Assembly (NCBI GenBank): GCA_910587665.1
Contig: CAJUMZ010000016.1
Location: 9,248-73,247 of the forward strand
Length of the DNA stretch: 64,000 bases
Reading direction: 5' to 3'
From: an uncultured Muribaculum sp.
GTDB taxonomy: Bacteria; Bacteroidota; Bacteroidia; Bacteroidales; Muribaculaceae
In this document: positions 44,411 through 53,796 of the stretch, piece after piece
Layout of the letters: each line of letters opens with the position of its first letter
How positions within the stretch are numbered: the first letter of the stretch is position 1
Program-made: the position numbers and the translations under genes
The notes under the pieces: model-generated
What the model saw: only the letters and a program-made list of their open reading frames with translations
The model's database searches: none
Told to the model about the DNA's origin: nothing

Positions 44411-45601
44411 ATGCTGAAATCATGTACCTGCCTTTTATTTACCATAGGGGTATTCGCTCTTGAGACAGAAGCGCAAAATTTTGATACGTTACTTAATAAG
44501 GTCGTAAGCAACAACACCGAGCTTATGTCATCGGTCGATGCCGCACGAAGCGAGCTGTTCACTCAGAAGAGTGAAAATAACCTCCCCGATCCGGAGGTCG
44601 AGGTCGAATACCAATGGGGGCGTCATGAGGTGGGTGACAAATTTGACGTCAATGTCACCCAAGGATTTGACTGGCCGGGCGTATACATGGCTCGTGGCAA
44701 GGCTAATAAAATTGCTTCAGAAGCCATGAGTTATCTCAATCGCAGCAATTATATTGACAAGCGTCTGGAGATAAAGCAGAATCTTATCGACATAGTAAAT
44801 GTCAAGAAAAACATGAAAGTGGTGAAAGAGCGTCTTGATCTGATGGATCAGATGATTGAAAAGTACACTACAGGCATGAATCGCGGAGAGCTTACCATAC
44901 TTGACCTACGCAAACTGAAGATTGAGAAAATCCGACTAAACGAGACGATGTCGGCACTTGAGTCAGAGTTTACTCTGCTTGAGTCCACTCTTGTAGCACA
45001 GAACGGAGGCAAGGAATGCGGTGATATAATTGCGGCAATTGACAACTACCCTGATGATACAATCCTTCCTGCAGAGGAATATGAGAAGATTATCGAAGAA
45101 AATGATCCTGCAGTCAAATACAGTTCACTGATGATGCAGTCGCAGGCTCAACGCGTAAAGGCCGAGCGCTTGATGCAGTTGCCCGGATTCACTCTCGGTT
45201 ATCACCACAGTTGGGAAGACGGTGACGTATTCAACGGTCTTATCGTAGGTGTCACATTACCGGTATTTTCAACCCGCAATAAGGTGCGCGCAGCCAAGGC
45301 ATTGCGCCGGTCACTTGAATATGACGAGATGACAGTGGCTATACAGAAGCGCGCGACCTTAAAGTCAAACAGGGAGAAAGCTCTTGCCTTATACCGGCAG
45401 ATGACTTCTTATGAGTCGGTTTTGAAAAACGACAATTCAACCGATCTGTTGAAAAAGTCACTGGAAGGAGGGCAGATATCGCTACTCGACTATCTAAGCG
45501 AGATGGACTACTATCTACAGGCTGAACGCGACTATCTTGACGTACAGTACCGATATCATCAGACACTCGCCGACCTTAATAAATATAAGGTATTAGATTA
45601 G
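44411..45601 (+). CDS. TolC-family outer-membrane channel (CzcC type)
   Basis: A 396-residue outer-membrane efflux protein. The signal peptide ends near LETEAQ (about residue 22). The rest is long helices with the two-fold repeat of the TolC family, for example VVSNNTELMSSVDAARSEL and the later LKKSLEGGQISLLDYLSEM. It completes the tripartite metal exporter. It is 33 bases from the pump gene and is followed by a terminator. Confidence 0.85.
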   Translation: MLKSCTCLLFTIGVFALETEAQNFDTLLNKVVSNNTELMSSVDAARSELFTQKSENNLPDPEVEVEYQWGRHEVGDKFDVNVTQGFDWPGVYMARGKANKIASEAMSYLNRSNYIDKRLEIKQNLIDIVNVKKNMKVVKERLDLMDQMIEKYTTGMNRGELTILDLRKLKIEKIRLNETMSALESEFTLLESTLVAQNGGKECGDIIAAIDNYPDDTILPAEEYEKIIEENDPAVKYSSLMMQSQAQRVKAERLMQLPGFTLGYHHSWEDGDVFNGLIVGVTLPVFSTRNKVRAAKALRRSLEYDEMTVAIQKRATLKSNREKALALYRQMTSYESVLKNDNSTDLLKKSLEGGQISLLDYLSEMDYYLQAERDYLDVQYRYHQTLADLNKYKVLD

Positions 45602-45631
45602 CAAGTGTTATAAACATTTAAAGCCTTGAAG

Positions 45632-45664
45632 CGCCCTAAACATTTACAAGTTTGGGGCGTTTTA
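45632..45664 (+). terminator. Terminator after the metal efflux locus
   Basis: CGCCCTAAAC (45632-45641) pairs with 45650-45659 around an 8-nt loop, then TTTTAG. Confidence 0.8.
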
Positions 45665-45692
45665 GTATCAAAACATAAAACTAATATAAAAT

Positions 45693-46289
45693 ATGGAAAC
45701 TAACGTATATTCTCAGCCAAAGTTGCCCTATGCATCTGATGCACTTGCCCCTGCCATTAGCGCGGAAACTGTAAGCTACCATTGGGGCAAGCATGAAAAG
45801 ACTTATATCGACAACCTCAATAAACTCATACGAGACACTGAATGGGAAGATACCCCATTGGAAGATATTATCAGAAAGGCAAACGGTCCGCTCTTCAACA
45901 ATGCATCACAGGCATGGAACCATATCTTCTATTTCTTTTCATTCAGTCCTGACGGTGGCGGTGAGCCTCATGGCGATCTTGCCGATGCAATAAAAGAAGA
46001 GTTTGGCTCTTTTGAAGAGTTCAAGAAGCTTTTTGTAGAGGCAGGCGTAGGTCTTTTCGGATCAGGATGGGTCTGGCTGTCACAAGACAAGGATGGCAAA
46101 CTGTTTATAACCCAAGGTCCTAATGCTGCAAACCCGCTAACTCAGGGACTTACTCCTATCCTGACGTTTGATGTCTGGGAACACGCATATTATCTCGATT
46201 ACCAGAACCGTCGTGCCGAAGCTCTTGACAAGCTATGGAGCATTGTCGACTGGGAAGTGGTAAGTAAACGATATTCAAAGAAAATGTAA
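45693..46289 (+). CDS. sodB: Superoxide dismutase, Fe/Mn type
   Basis: A 198-residue cytoplasmic superoxide dismutase. Metal ligands lie in the HWGKHEKTYIDNLNKL helix, AWNHIFYF, and DVWEHAYYLDYQNRR near residue 160. Oxygen-sensitive gut anaerobes use it with peroxiredoxins such as the ahpC product nearby. Fe versus Mn use cannot be decided by eye. It is monocistronic, between two terminators. Confidence 0.96.
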   Translation: METNVYSQPKLPYASDALAPAISAETVSYHWGKHEKTYIDNLNKLIRDTEWEDTPLEDIIRKANGPLFNNASQAWNHIFYFFSFSPDGGGEPHGDLADAIKEEFGSFEEFKKLFVEAGVGLFGSGWVWLSQDKDGKLFITQGPNAANPLTQGLTPILTFDVWEHAYYLDYQNRRAEALDKLWSIVDWEVVSKRYSKKM

Positions 46290-46367
46290 TCGTACTTTTT
46301 CTCATAAATGCGCACTAACGCAAGAAACAGACTATAGCACTTTTAAGCATAATGTGATGAATGAAGG

Positions 46368-46400
46368 TCGGAGTACTCGTGAGAGCCCTCCGATTTTTTT
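46368..46400 (+). terminator. Terminator after sodB
   Basis: TCGGAG (46368-46373) pairs with CTCCGA (46388-46393), then seven Ts. Any ATG in its T tract is unlikely to start the next gene. Confidence 0.75.
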
Positions 46401-46466
46401 ATGTTCATACCGACACAAACAATACCGTATGTTCGGTGTTTTAATAATAAAAATCAGCTATTTATT

Positions 46467-47216
46467 ATGGATAATACCGTACCAACTTCCAAGCAGCCAA
46501 AGCAGCATGAGCATTCTACCTCAAGGATAATTATAATACGCATACTGCATATACTTGTATTAATGTGCTCAATTGGACTTATCGTACTGATTTCGTACGA
46601 TTGTTTCCGTAATATATCATTCCTTGCAAACGAGACATACATGAACATTCAGTTCTGGATATGTATATTTTTCATATTTGATGTAGTGGTCGAGTTTTTT
46701 TTCGCGCCGAAAAAGTGGAAATATATACTTACACATCTGTTTTTTCTTATAGTCAGCATACCCTACCTGAACATCATCGCTTACTACAACATAGACCTGT
46801 CACCTGAGATGCAATACCTTGTTCGGTTTATACCTATGATACGTGCCGCATACGTGCTTACGATTGTGCTTGGTGTGTTATCTACCGATAAGGTTTCGAG
46901 CTTATTTACAGCGTATGTCGGATTGCTCATAGCGACTGTATATTTTGCAAGCATGATGTTTTTCATTGAGGAACATTATATCAACCCGGGAGTCACGACC
47001 TACTGGTCGGCCCTATGGTGGGCATTCATGGACGTGACTACGGTTGGATGCAATATCAACGCGATAACTCCTACCGGTAAAGTGCTGGCCGTGATTCTTG
47101 CTGCTGAAGGGCTGATATTGTTTCCTATATTTACCGTGTATATAACAAATGCGCTTACACGAAAGACCGCGGCACCCAAATCGACCGGAAGTATAAAATC
47201 AGCATCGGCTGTGTGA
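46467..47216 (+). CDS. Potassium-channel-like membrane protein with TVGCN filter
   Basis: From the ATG at 46467 it has 249 residues. An earlier in-frame ATG at 46401 lies in the terminator T tract. Six hydrophobic segments are seen: about 20-43, 56-76, 87-108, 117-140 (S4-like, with Arg), 147-168 and a final one. A pore loop WALWWAFMDVTTVGCN-like SALWWAFMDVTTVGCN precedes the last. The K+ channel filter is normally TVGYG; here Tyr is Cys and the second Gly is Asn. The fold therefore looks like a voltage-gated or two-pore type channel with an altered filter. Ion selectivity is unknown. No partner is adjacent. Confidence 0.7.
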   Translation: MDNTVPTSKQPKQHEHSTSRIIIIRILHILVLMCSIGLIVLISYDCFRNISFLANETYMNIQFWICIFFIFDVVVEFFFAPKKWKYILTHLFFLIVSIPYLNIIAYYNIDLSPEMQYLVRFIPMIRAAYVLTIVLGVLSTDKVSSLFTAYVGLLIATVYFASMMFFIEEHYINPGVTTYWSALWWAFMDVTTVGCNINAITPTGKVLAVILAAEGLILFPIFTVYITNALTRKTAAPKSTGSIKSASAV

Positions 47217-47280
47217 GGACATTGCAGGTTTAGTTAAACGTGTTAACACCGCAACATTTCCGAATGTCACTTTTTTGAGC

Positions 47281-47288
47281 TATATTTG
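47281..47288 (+). promoter_or_regulatory. -7 box for the T9SS substrate gene
   Basis: Perfect TATATTTG. A weak TTTC lies about 20 bp upstream. It fixes the start at the ATG 47308 because any earlier start would precede the transcript. Confidence 0.5.
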
Positions 47289-47307
47289 CAGGTCAAAGCG
47301 ACCTGTA

Positions 47308-48639
47308 ATGAAAAAGATACTTACTTCAACCGCACTACTCGCATTTTACGTAAATGCGTTTCCACAACTGAGTTTTTCGGGCAATGATCTTCCTGTAATT
47401 TCCGAATCGGCAGCCGCGTCAACCGGGCTTGAAGCCGTGTATGTGGTGTCGGATGTAGCGGGTGTCAGCGCAAGCTATCGTTCTACCGCAGGTAATGCTG
47501 TGAAATGGTATCGATTCAGCAATCTTGGCGGCGGCTACGCTGAGGAAATTTCCGGGATTATACAAAGTGGCGATCTCTCAACACTGCCCTCTCTGCAAGG
47601 TGACATGGGTTATATAATAGAAGATGGCGGCTCACGTCATTGCTATTGGGTGGTTAATTATGCATCCCATAAGCTAAGCTTGGGATCAATTGCCATCAGT
47701 CCGGAAAGCGATTGTTCAACCGTAATCCTGGCATTTGAAGGAGACGCTGACGCAATACGTTATTACACGGTCAACGGACAGTCACAGGAGTTAAGCCGCG
47801 GTCTGAAACTCAGCTACAGCACCTTGAAGTATGATGAAGATGCTGCGATATATTTATTTTCCGATATTACCGACGAACTTTCTCATGCTTCCGCCAATAT
47901 CCCGGTAAACGCCCCGCTCTGCAATACCGACTTTACTCTGTCAGGCGACCGATTCCTTGAAACATGGGCGCAGCCACAGTCTATTGTGTCACCATACTAT
48001 GAAGCCAAGGCGGTGGAAGCTTATACAACCGCTCAACAGGTGGAGCGCGATAATGATAACGAGCAGAAAGGTGAAGTAAGCGGACTTGGCGGCTCGGCTC
48101 CGGTGGAGATTGATTTCCATGCCGTTACGACCGACGCAGCGATATTTAAGGAATGGCAGATTGCTACTGATCAGGAATTTGACCTTATTGATTACCGCCA
48201 TAATGACCTTGACTTGAATTATGTATTTGACAACGAAGGTACATTTTATGTCAGGTTCATGGCAAGCAATGCCGCCGGTAACTGCGATTACTATTCCCCC
48301 GTATATGAGGTTTCGATAGGTGAATCTGACATAAAATGCCCTAATGCTTTTTCCCCCGGAACAAGCGAAGGGATAAATGACTTATGGAAAGTAAGCTACA
48401 AGTCAATAATCCAATTTGAATGCCATATATTCAACCGTTGGGGCATACAGGTCGCTCACCTGACCGATCCGTCTCAGGGCTGGGATGGAAAATACAAGGG
48501 AAAGCTTGTACCTTCGGGTGTCTACTATTACGTGATAAAGGCTCGTGGCGCCGACGGCAAGGACTATAACCTTCGAGGCGACATAAATATTATCGGATAT
48601 AAGCAGAACACATCCGGCACGGGCAATGTTACTCAATAA
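47308..48639 (+). CDS. Secreted protein with T9SS type B sorting domain
   Basis: A 443-residue exported protein. The signal peptide is MKKILTSTALLAFYVNAFPQ. The middle (residues 25-340) is beta-rich, without a family I recognise. The last 90 residues are the gliding-motility-associated C-terminal domain: CPNAFSPGTSEGINDLWKV, CHIFNRWGIQVAHL and DGKYKGKLVPSGVYYYVI. This is the type B sorting signal of the type IX secretion system, so the protein should be moved across the outer membrane. The partner T9SS machinery is not in the window. A lytic transglycosylase gene follows after 20 bases. Confidence 0.85.
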   Translation: MKKILTSTALLAFYVNAFPQLSFSGNDLPVISESAAASTGLEAVYVVSDVAGVSASYRSTAGNAVKWYRFSNLGGGYAEEISGIIQSGDLSTLPSLQGDMGYIIEDGGSRHCYWVVNYASHKLSLGSIAISPESDCSTVILAFEGDADAIRYYTVNGQSQELSRGLKLSYSTLKYDEDAAIYLFSDITDELSHASANIPVNAPLCNTDFTLSGDRFLETWAQPQSIVSPYYEAKAVEAYTTAQQVERDNDNEQKGEVSGLGGSAPVEIDFHAVTTDAAIFKEWQIATDQEFDLIDYRHNDLDLNYVFDNEGTFYVRFMASNAAGNCDYYSPVYEVSIGESDIKCPNAFSPGTSEGINDLWKVSYKSIIQFECHIFNRWGIQVAHLTDPSQGWDGKYKGKLVPSGVYYYVIKARGADGKDYNLRGDINIIGYKQNTSGTGNVTQ

Positions 48640-48659
48640 TAAATTACTAAAATTGAATC

Positions 48660-49628
48660 ATGATTATGAACTGTGTAAAACATATAGTGAACACATGTGC
48701 CGCCGCTGTGATATGCGGTGTGGCTGTCTCTATGCCTTTTGACATTAATTCACAGCAACGCTCAAGCGTTGTGTTTTCCTCGATAGAAAATCCTGTCATA
48801 CCCAAGTCAATGACTTTTGCAGGCAAAAATGTGGATCTTGACCGTGTGGACATGTTTGAGCGGCTCGACCGAGAACTCACATCGATGGCATATACACATG
48901 GCAACACTCTACTTGTGCTGAAACGCGCCAACAAGTATTTTCCTGAATTGATCCCTATATTGAAGAAAAACGGCATACCGGAGGACATGGTGTATCTTGC
49001 CTGTATTGAAAGCACCCTTAACCCAAGGGCTTATTCAGGTGCAAAAGCGGCAGGATTATGGCAATTCATTCCTTCAACGGCGAAACAATATGGGCTTGAA
49101 GTTAATGAATATGTCGACGAGCGATACAATACCGCGAAAGCGACAGAAGCTGCATGCCGCTATATGAAAAGTGCCTATAGCAAGTACGGGAACTGGGAAT
49201 CAGTCGCCGCATCATATAACGGGGGCATGGGAAGAATCACCAATGAAATCGCGGCACAAGGCGAGGAATCGGCTTACAATCTTTATCTTGTTGACGAGAC
49301 CGCCCGCTATATTTATCGCCTGCTTGCCATGAAGCTTATAATGGAGACCCCCGCTAAATATGGCTACCATCTGAAAGCCGACCAGCTCTATCAACCGGTA
49401 AGGGCCCGTCAAGTCACAGTCGACTATCCTGTCGACGACTGGGCGGAGTGGGCAAAAAAACAAGGAGTAAGCTATATGCAGCTACGCGATTTCAATCCTT
49501 GGATAAGAGCAAAATCGCTCCCGAACAAGACAGGCAAGAGCTATACAGTGATGATCCCCGAAAAAAACGACATGCACAGGTCAACCCAGCAAAGAAACAC
49601 CTATCGTGACGCGTGGATTGTAGACTAA
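48660..49628 (+). CDS. Lytic murein transglycosylase (MltD-like, SLT domain)
   Basis: A 322-residue exported enzyme that cleaves the glycan strands of peptidoglycan. The N-terminal hydrophobic segment (about 8-25) acts as a signal. The catalytic Glu is E117 in CIESTLNPRAYSG, followed by AAGLWQFIPSTAKQYG and NAASYNGG-like VAASYNGGMGRI, as in MltD/SLT. The end (about 270-322) has a LysM-like or linker segment. It sits after the T9SS substrate gene and could help cell-wall passage. A second ATG two codons in is possible. Confidence 0.88.
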   Translation: MIMNCVKHIVNTCAAAVICGVAVSMPFDINSQQRSSVVFSSIENPVIPKSMTFAGKNVDLDRVDMFERLDRELTSMAYTHGNTLLVLKRANKYFPELIPILKKNGIPEDMVYLACIESTLNPRAYSGAKAAGLWQFIPSTAKQYGLEVNEYVDERYNTAKATEAACRYMKSAYSKYGNWESVAASYNGGMGRITNEIAAQGEESAYNLYLVDETARYIYRLLAMKLIMETPAKYGYHLKADQLYQPVRARQVTVDYPVDDWAEWAKKQGVSYMQLRDFNPWIRAKSLPNKTGKSYTVMIPEKNDMHRSTQQRNTYRDAWIVD

Positions 49629-49649
49629 CAGGACTATCAAGGATTAAGT

Positions 49650-52478
49650 ATGGATGAGAATCAGGAACTCCTCTCGGTCATTGGGGCGAGAGTGAATAAC
49701 TTGAAAAATATTGACGTAACGATCCCCCATAACAAGCTCACAGTAATAACAGGGCTTAGTGGCAGCGGCAAGTCATCGCTTGCATTTGACACAATATTTG
49801 CGGAGGGACAGCGTCGATATATCGAGACATTTTCAGCATATGCGCGAAATATGCTCGGCACACTCGAACGCCCTGACGTGGACAACATATCGGGATTGAG
49901 TCCTGTAATTGCTATCGAGCAGAAGACCATAAACCGTAATCCGCGAAGCACCATAGGCACGACGACTGAGATATATGACTATCTCCGATTGCTATATGCC
50001 AGAATCGGAGAGGCTGTAAGCTATATATCAGGGAAACCTATGGTAAAATACACCGAAGAAAAGATTGTCTCGATGATACTTGACCGTTATGACGGTCACA
50101 AAATATATATTCTCGCCCCCCTCGTAAAGAACAGGAAAGGCCATTACAAGGAACTTTTCGAACAGCTCCGTAAAAAGGGCTACTTGACGGTGAGAGTCGA
50201 CGGCGAACTTCGTGAGATAACATTCGGCATGAAGCTTGACCGATACAAGAATCACTCCGTGGAGCTTGTGGTCGACAAGCTTAAGGTAAATGCCAAAGAC
50301 GCCTCCAGACTTCATGATTCCGTTGACAAGGCTCTACAACAAGGCGGGAAACAGATGATGGTATATGACCTCGAAGATGAATCCGTAGGCTATTACAGCC
50401 AGATGCTCATGGATCCCGTCAGTGGAATATCATATCGTGAACCGGCACCACATAACTTCTCGTTCAATTCACCGCAAGGAGCATGTGAAAGGTGTAAAGG
50501 GCTTGGATATGTAAATCTTGTGGATCGCGCCAAGCTGATGCCTAATACTGCTTTATCAATTCATGAAGGCGGAATTGTGGCACTCGGATCATATAAAAAC
50601 TCCATGATATTCTGGCAAATTTCGGCGATATGCGAGAAATACGGGTTTACGCTAAAAACTCCGATCAAGGACCTAAGTGAAGATGCTATAAATGACATCC
50701 TTAACGGCACAAACGAAAGATTGTCGTTGAAGACTGAATCACAAAGCACATTCTCTTATTTTCAGACCTATGAAGGGCTTGTAAAGTATCTCGAATTGCA
50801 GCAGTCTGATGATGCATCGGCAAAAGCTCAGAAATGGAGCGGACAATTCTATTCACGCGTGCAATGCCCTGAATGTGAAGGCAAACGACTAAACCAGGAG
50901 GCACTTCATTTCTTCATCGACGGTAAGAATATAGCCGACCTTGCGGCTATGGACATTTCGGCTCTGTATGAATGGATCAGCAACGTAGAAGGTAATTTGT
51001 CGTCACAGCAGCAGCTTATCGGCAAGGAGATATTGAAAGAGATACGTTCGCGACTGAAATTTCTCGTTGACGTGGGGTTGGAATATCTGTCGCTTAACCG
51101 CAATTCTTCAACTCTTTCAGGAGGAGAGAGCCAACGTATAAGGCTTGCCACCCAACTCGGGTCGGAGCTTGTTAATGTCATGTACATACTTGACGAGCCA
51201 AGTATCGGGCTTCATCAGCGTGACAATAAACGCCTGATCGATTCACTCAAGAGGCTGCGTGACGCATATAATTCAATTATCGTAGTTGAACACGATAAAG
51301 AGATAATGCTTGAGGCTGACTATATCATAGATATCGGGCCAAAGGCGGGAAGAAAAGGCGGCAATGTGGTGTTTAGCGGCACTCCGAAAGATATGCTTGC
51401 CACCCATACATTGACTGCCGATTATCTGAATGGAAGAAAGCAGATCGCAGTACCCGAAAAGACAAGGTCAGGAAATGGCAAATATTTAACGTTAACAGGC
51501 TGTACAGGCAATAATCTCAAAGATGTCACACTTAACCTTCCGCTTGGGAAACTCATATGCGTCGCAGGAGTATCGGGAAGTGGTAAGTCAAGTCTTATAA
51601 ACGGCACGCTGCAGCCGATATTAAGCAAACATTTCTACCGCTCTCATCAGGAACCGTTACCCTACAAGTCGATAGAAGGAATAGAAAATATAGACAAGGT
51701 CGTTACTGTCGATCAGTCGCCACTCGGTCGCTCGCCACGGTCAAATCCGGCAACTTATACCGGTGTATTTTCCGACATACGCAATCTATTCGTTAATCTT
51801 CCTGAAGCGAAAATCAGGGGTTATAAACCGGGCAGATTTTCTTTTAATGTAGCAGGAGGCAGATGTGAGACGTGTAGCGGAAACGGATATAAAGTCATTG
51901 AGATGAACTTTCTCCCTGACGTGCTCGTACCATGTGAGGTGTGTGGGGGCAAACGATATAACCGTGAAACCCTTGAGGTAAGATACAAGGGTAAGTCTAT
52001 TGCCGATGTACTTGACATGACAATCAATCAGGCAGTGGAATTTTTCGCAGGGATTCCTGGTATTCTTAAGAAAATTCAAGTACTTCAAGACATAGGGCTC
52101 GGATATATTAAGCTCGGACAACCATCAAGCACGCTTTCCGGCGGAGAGAACCAACGTGTGAAACTTGCAACAGAGCTTGCAAAACGTGATACAGGCAAAA
52201 CGTTGTTTATTCTCGACGAGCCGACTACCGGATTGCATTTTGAAGATATAAATGTATTATTGGGAGTTATGAACCGATTGGTGGACAAAGGCAATACGGT
52301 ACTTGTAATTGAGCATAACCTCGACGTGTTGAAATGTGCCGATCATATTATAGACATGGGACCTGAAGGGGGTAAAGGAGGAGGTAAAATCGTATCAGAA
52401 GGAACTCCTACACAAATTGCCGCCGGAAATTCGCCCACAGCAAAATTTCTTGCAGCTGATAACGTACGTCTATCATAA
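49650..52478 (+). CDS. uvrA: UvrA excinuclease subunit
   Basis: Damage-recognition ATPase of nucleotide excision repair, 942 residues. Two ABC modules: Walker A GLSGSGKSSLAFD near residue 35 and GVSGSGKSSLINGTL near 645. Signature motifs are NSSTLSGGESQRIRLA and PSSTLSGGENQRVKLA. Zinc sites are at CPECEGKRLN and CETCSGNGYK with CEVCGGKRYN. It follows the transglycosylase by 21 bases. A hairpin lies about 100 bases downstream. Confidence 0.97.
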   Translation: MDENQELLSVIGARVNNLKNIDVTIPHNKLTVITGLSGSGKSSLAFDTIFAEGQRRYIETFSAYARNMLGTLERPDVDNISGLSPVIAIEQKTINRNPRSTIGTTTEIYDYLRLLYARIGEAVSYISGKPMVKYTEEKIVSMILDRYDGHKIYILAPLVKNRKGHYKELFEQLRKKGYLTVRVDGELREITFGMKLDRYKNHSVELVVDKLKVNAKDASRLHDSVDKALQQGGKQMMVYDLEDESVGYYSQMLMDPVSGISYREPAPHNFSFNSPQGACERCKGLGYVNLVDRAKLMPNTALSIHEGGIVALGSYKNSMIFWQISAICEKYGFTLKTPIKDLSEDAINDILNGTNERLSLKTESQSTFSYFQTYEGLVKYLELQQSDDASAKAQKWSGQFYSRVQCPECEGKRLNQEALHFFIDGKNIADLAAMDISALYEWISNVEGNLSSQQQLIGKEILKEIRSRLKFLVDVGLEYLSLNRNSSTLSGGESQRIRLATQLGSELVNVMYILDEPSIGLHQRDNKRLIDSLKRLRDAYNSIIVVEHDKEIMLEADYIIDIGPKAGRKGGNVVFSGTPKDMLATHTLTADYLNGRKQIAVPEKTRSGNGKYLTLTGCTGNNLKDVTLNLPLGKLICVAGVSGSGKSSLINGTLQPILSKHFYRSHQEPLPYKSIEGIENIDKVVTVDQSPLGRSPRSNPATYTGVFSDIRNLFVNLPEAKIRGYKPGRFSFNVAGGRCETCSGNGYKVIEMNFLPDVLVPCEVCGGKRYNRETLEVRYKGKSIADVLDMTINQAVEFFAGIPGILKKIQVLQDIGLGYIKLGQPSSTLSGGENQRVKLATELAKRDTGKTLFILDEPTTGLHFEDINVLLGVMNRLVDKGNTVLVIEHNLDVLKCADHIIDMGPEGGKGGGKIVSEGTPTQIAAGNSPTAKFLAADNVRLS

Positions 52479-52580
52479 AATAGAGTAAAGAAAAACTGCT
52501 GTAAAACATACATTTTTATTTGCATATCTCAACAGTATATTAAGAACTATACTAATTAGTGTTAATGTACAGAGAATAAG

Positions 52581-52628
52581 ATGATTACGATGTTAATTTC
52601 TGATAACATTGTAATCATTTTTATTTTA
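52581..52628 (+). terminator. Terminator after uvrA
   Basis: ATGATTACGATGTTA (52581-52595) pairs with 52604-52618 (15 bp with one G-T), then TTTTTATTTTA. Confidence 0.75.
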
Positions 52629-52639
52629 TGGCACGTTAT

Positions 52640-53150
52640 AAGAATAGGTAACAAAATTTTCCGGTTTGCATCGGAGAATGGTTAATTTGGTTTGCAATAC
52701 TAAATTATTGCAACCGATTAAGATTTGTGTATTTGCAAATCAGAATAGTAGGCTCGAAATTTAAAACAAGATTGATTCTAATTGCAAATTGGCAGATTAC
52801 AGATAGAGAGTGTTATTATTCGTGAATTCCCCATCGGTTAGCATTTACAAATACACATTAAATCAGTTAACAAATATGCACAATAGCTAAAATTAATTGA
52901 AATCCATATAACTTACGAAAAATATCTTTAGCGCCACTTTATAGCTGCGCTATTTTTATTTACAATATCGCCCCAAACTGAAATTTCGACTACACATATT
53001 GCAATTAATCAAAGAATTAGCACTGATATATTACAGCATTAGTTCAACATATAAGTAAAGTTCTCAGATGCAAATTAAAATTGCAAACACAGCCTATCCC
53101 CAAATGTAAATTTTAAATTTTGAAATATTAATTTTGAATTTACAATTTAA
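52640..53150. repeat. AT-rich gap with clustered TTGCAA palindromes
   Basis: No gene between uvrA and the HTH gene (715 bases). It holds exact TTGCAA at 52692, 52708, 52733, 52782, 52999 and 53081, plus related TTTGCA at 52665 and ATGCAAAT at 53068. The copy at 52731-52740 is the perfect palindrome ATTTGCAAAT, and 52998-53005 is ATTGCAAT. At this AT content well under one TTGCAA is expected, so the cluster looks selected, perhaps as operators for the adjacent regulator. Confidence 0.55.
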
Positions 53151-53163
53151 TTAATTACATTTG
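53133..53163 (+). promoter_or_regulatory. Promoter for the HTH regulator
   Basis: TTTG (53133-53136), 19 bp, then a perfect TACATTTG (53156-53163). An in-frame ATG at 53161 would overlap the -7 box, so the start is 53194. Confidence 0.75.
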
Positions 53164-53193
53164 CACATTGTTAATTGCGTAAATAAAACAGTC

Positions 53194-53721
53194 ATGGATA
53201 TAGCCTCTCGACTAAAAAAATTTATGGATACCTCGGGAATACAGTATTCTCAGTTTGCCGATACATGCGGAATACCGCGCCCTTCACTGTCGCAGCTCCT
53301 TAACGGCAGGAATAAAAAGGTGAGCAATGAGGTAATCGAAAAAATCCACAAGGCATATCCGGCTCTTTCCGTTTCTTGGCTTATGTTTGGCGAGGGAGAT
53401 ATGGGTGATTTTACAAATACGCAAATCTCAGAGCCTCAAAATAGGATAAATATCGATGAAGGCGTTACCCTATTCTCAGATAATGAATCAATTAACGACT
53501 CAGATTCGCCGTTTGCAAATGAATATGAAAAAGAGTCAGATAATTTTGTTGCTGAAAAAATTCATTCACCGGTAACTCCGGTTGCGAGAGAGAGCTTACA
53601 AAATGAAAATCCACGTGCTGAATCGATGTCATTCAATATGAACAAATCCAGAAAGGTAGTTTCTATAATGGTGTTTTATTCCGACAACAGCTTCGACACA
53701 TTTGTCCCCAAAAGCGAGTGA
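53194..53721 (+). CDS. XRE/Cro-C1-type HTH transcriptional regulator
   Basis: A 175-residue protein from the ATG at 53194. The N-terminal 70 residues are a Cro/C1 helix-turn-helix: KFMDTSGIQYSQFADTCGIP, then RPSLSQLLNGRNKKVS and a WLMFGEGDMGD segment typical of Bacteroides phage-type repressor-like regulators. The rest is acidic and probably disordered, ending FYSDNSFDTFVPKSE. The upstream 700 bases are full of TTGCAA palindromes, so autoregulation is plausible. No integrase is beside it, so a prophage link is not supported. Confidence 0.75.
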   Translation: MDIASRLKKFMDTSGIQYSQFADTCGIPRPSLSQLLNGRNKKVSNEVIEKIHKAYPALSVSWLMFGEGDMGDFTNTQISEPQNRINIDEGVTLFSDNESINDSDSPFANEYEKESDNFVAEKIHSPVTPVARESLQNENPRAESMSFNMNKSRKVVSIMVFYSDNSFDTFVPKSE

Positions 53722-53769
53722 GACGGCATATTTTTCCTCGGCAGGCAACACATTATATAATATATTTTG

Positions 53770-53777
53770 TATTTTTG
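53770..53777 (+). promoter_or_regulatory. -7 box for pyrK-pyrD
   Basis: Perfect TATTTTTG, with no good TTG 20 bp upstream. It supports the ATG at 53797. Confidence 0.4.
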
Positions 53778-53796
53778 TAGAAAATATTTTTCCGAA

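Noticed and set aside
46401..46466. Upstream start for the channel gene
   Set aside because: The ATG lies in the T tract of the sodB terminator, so transcription would rarely include it.
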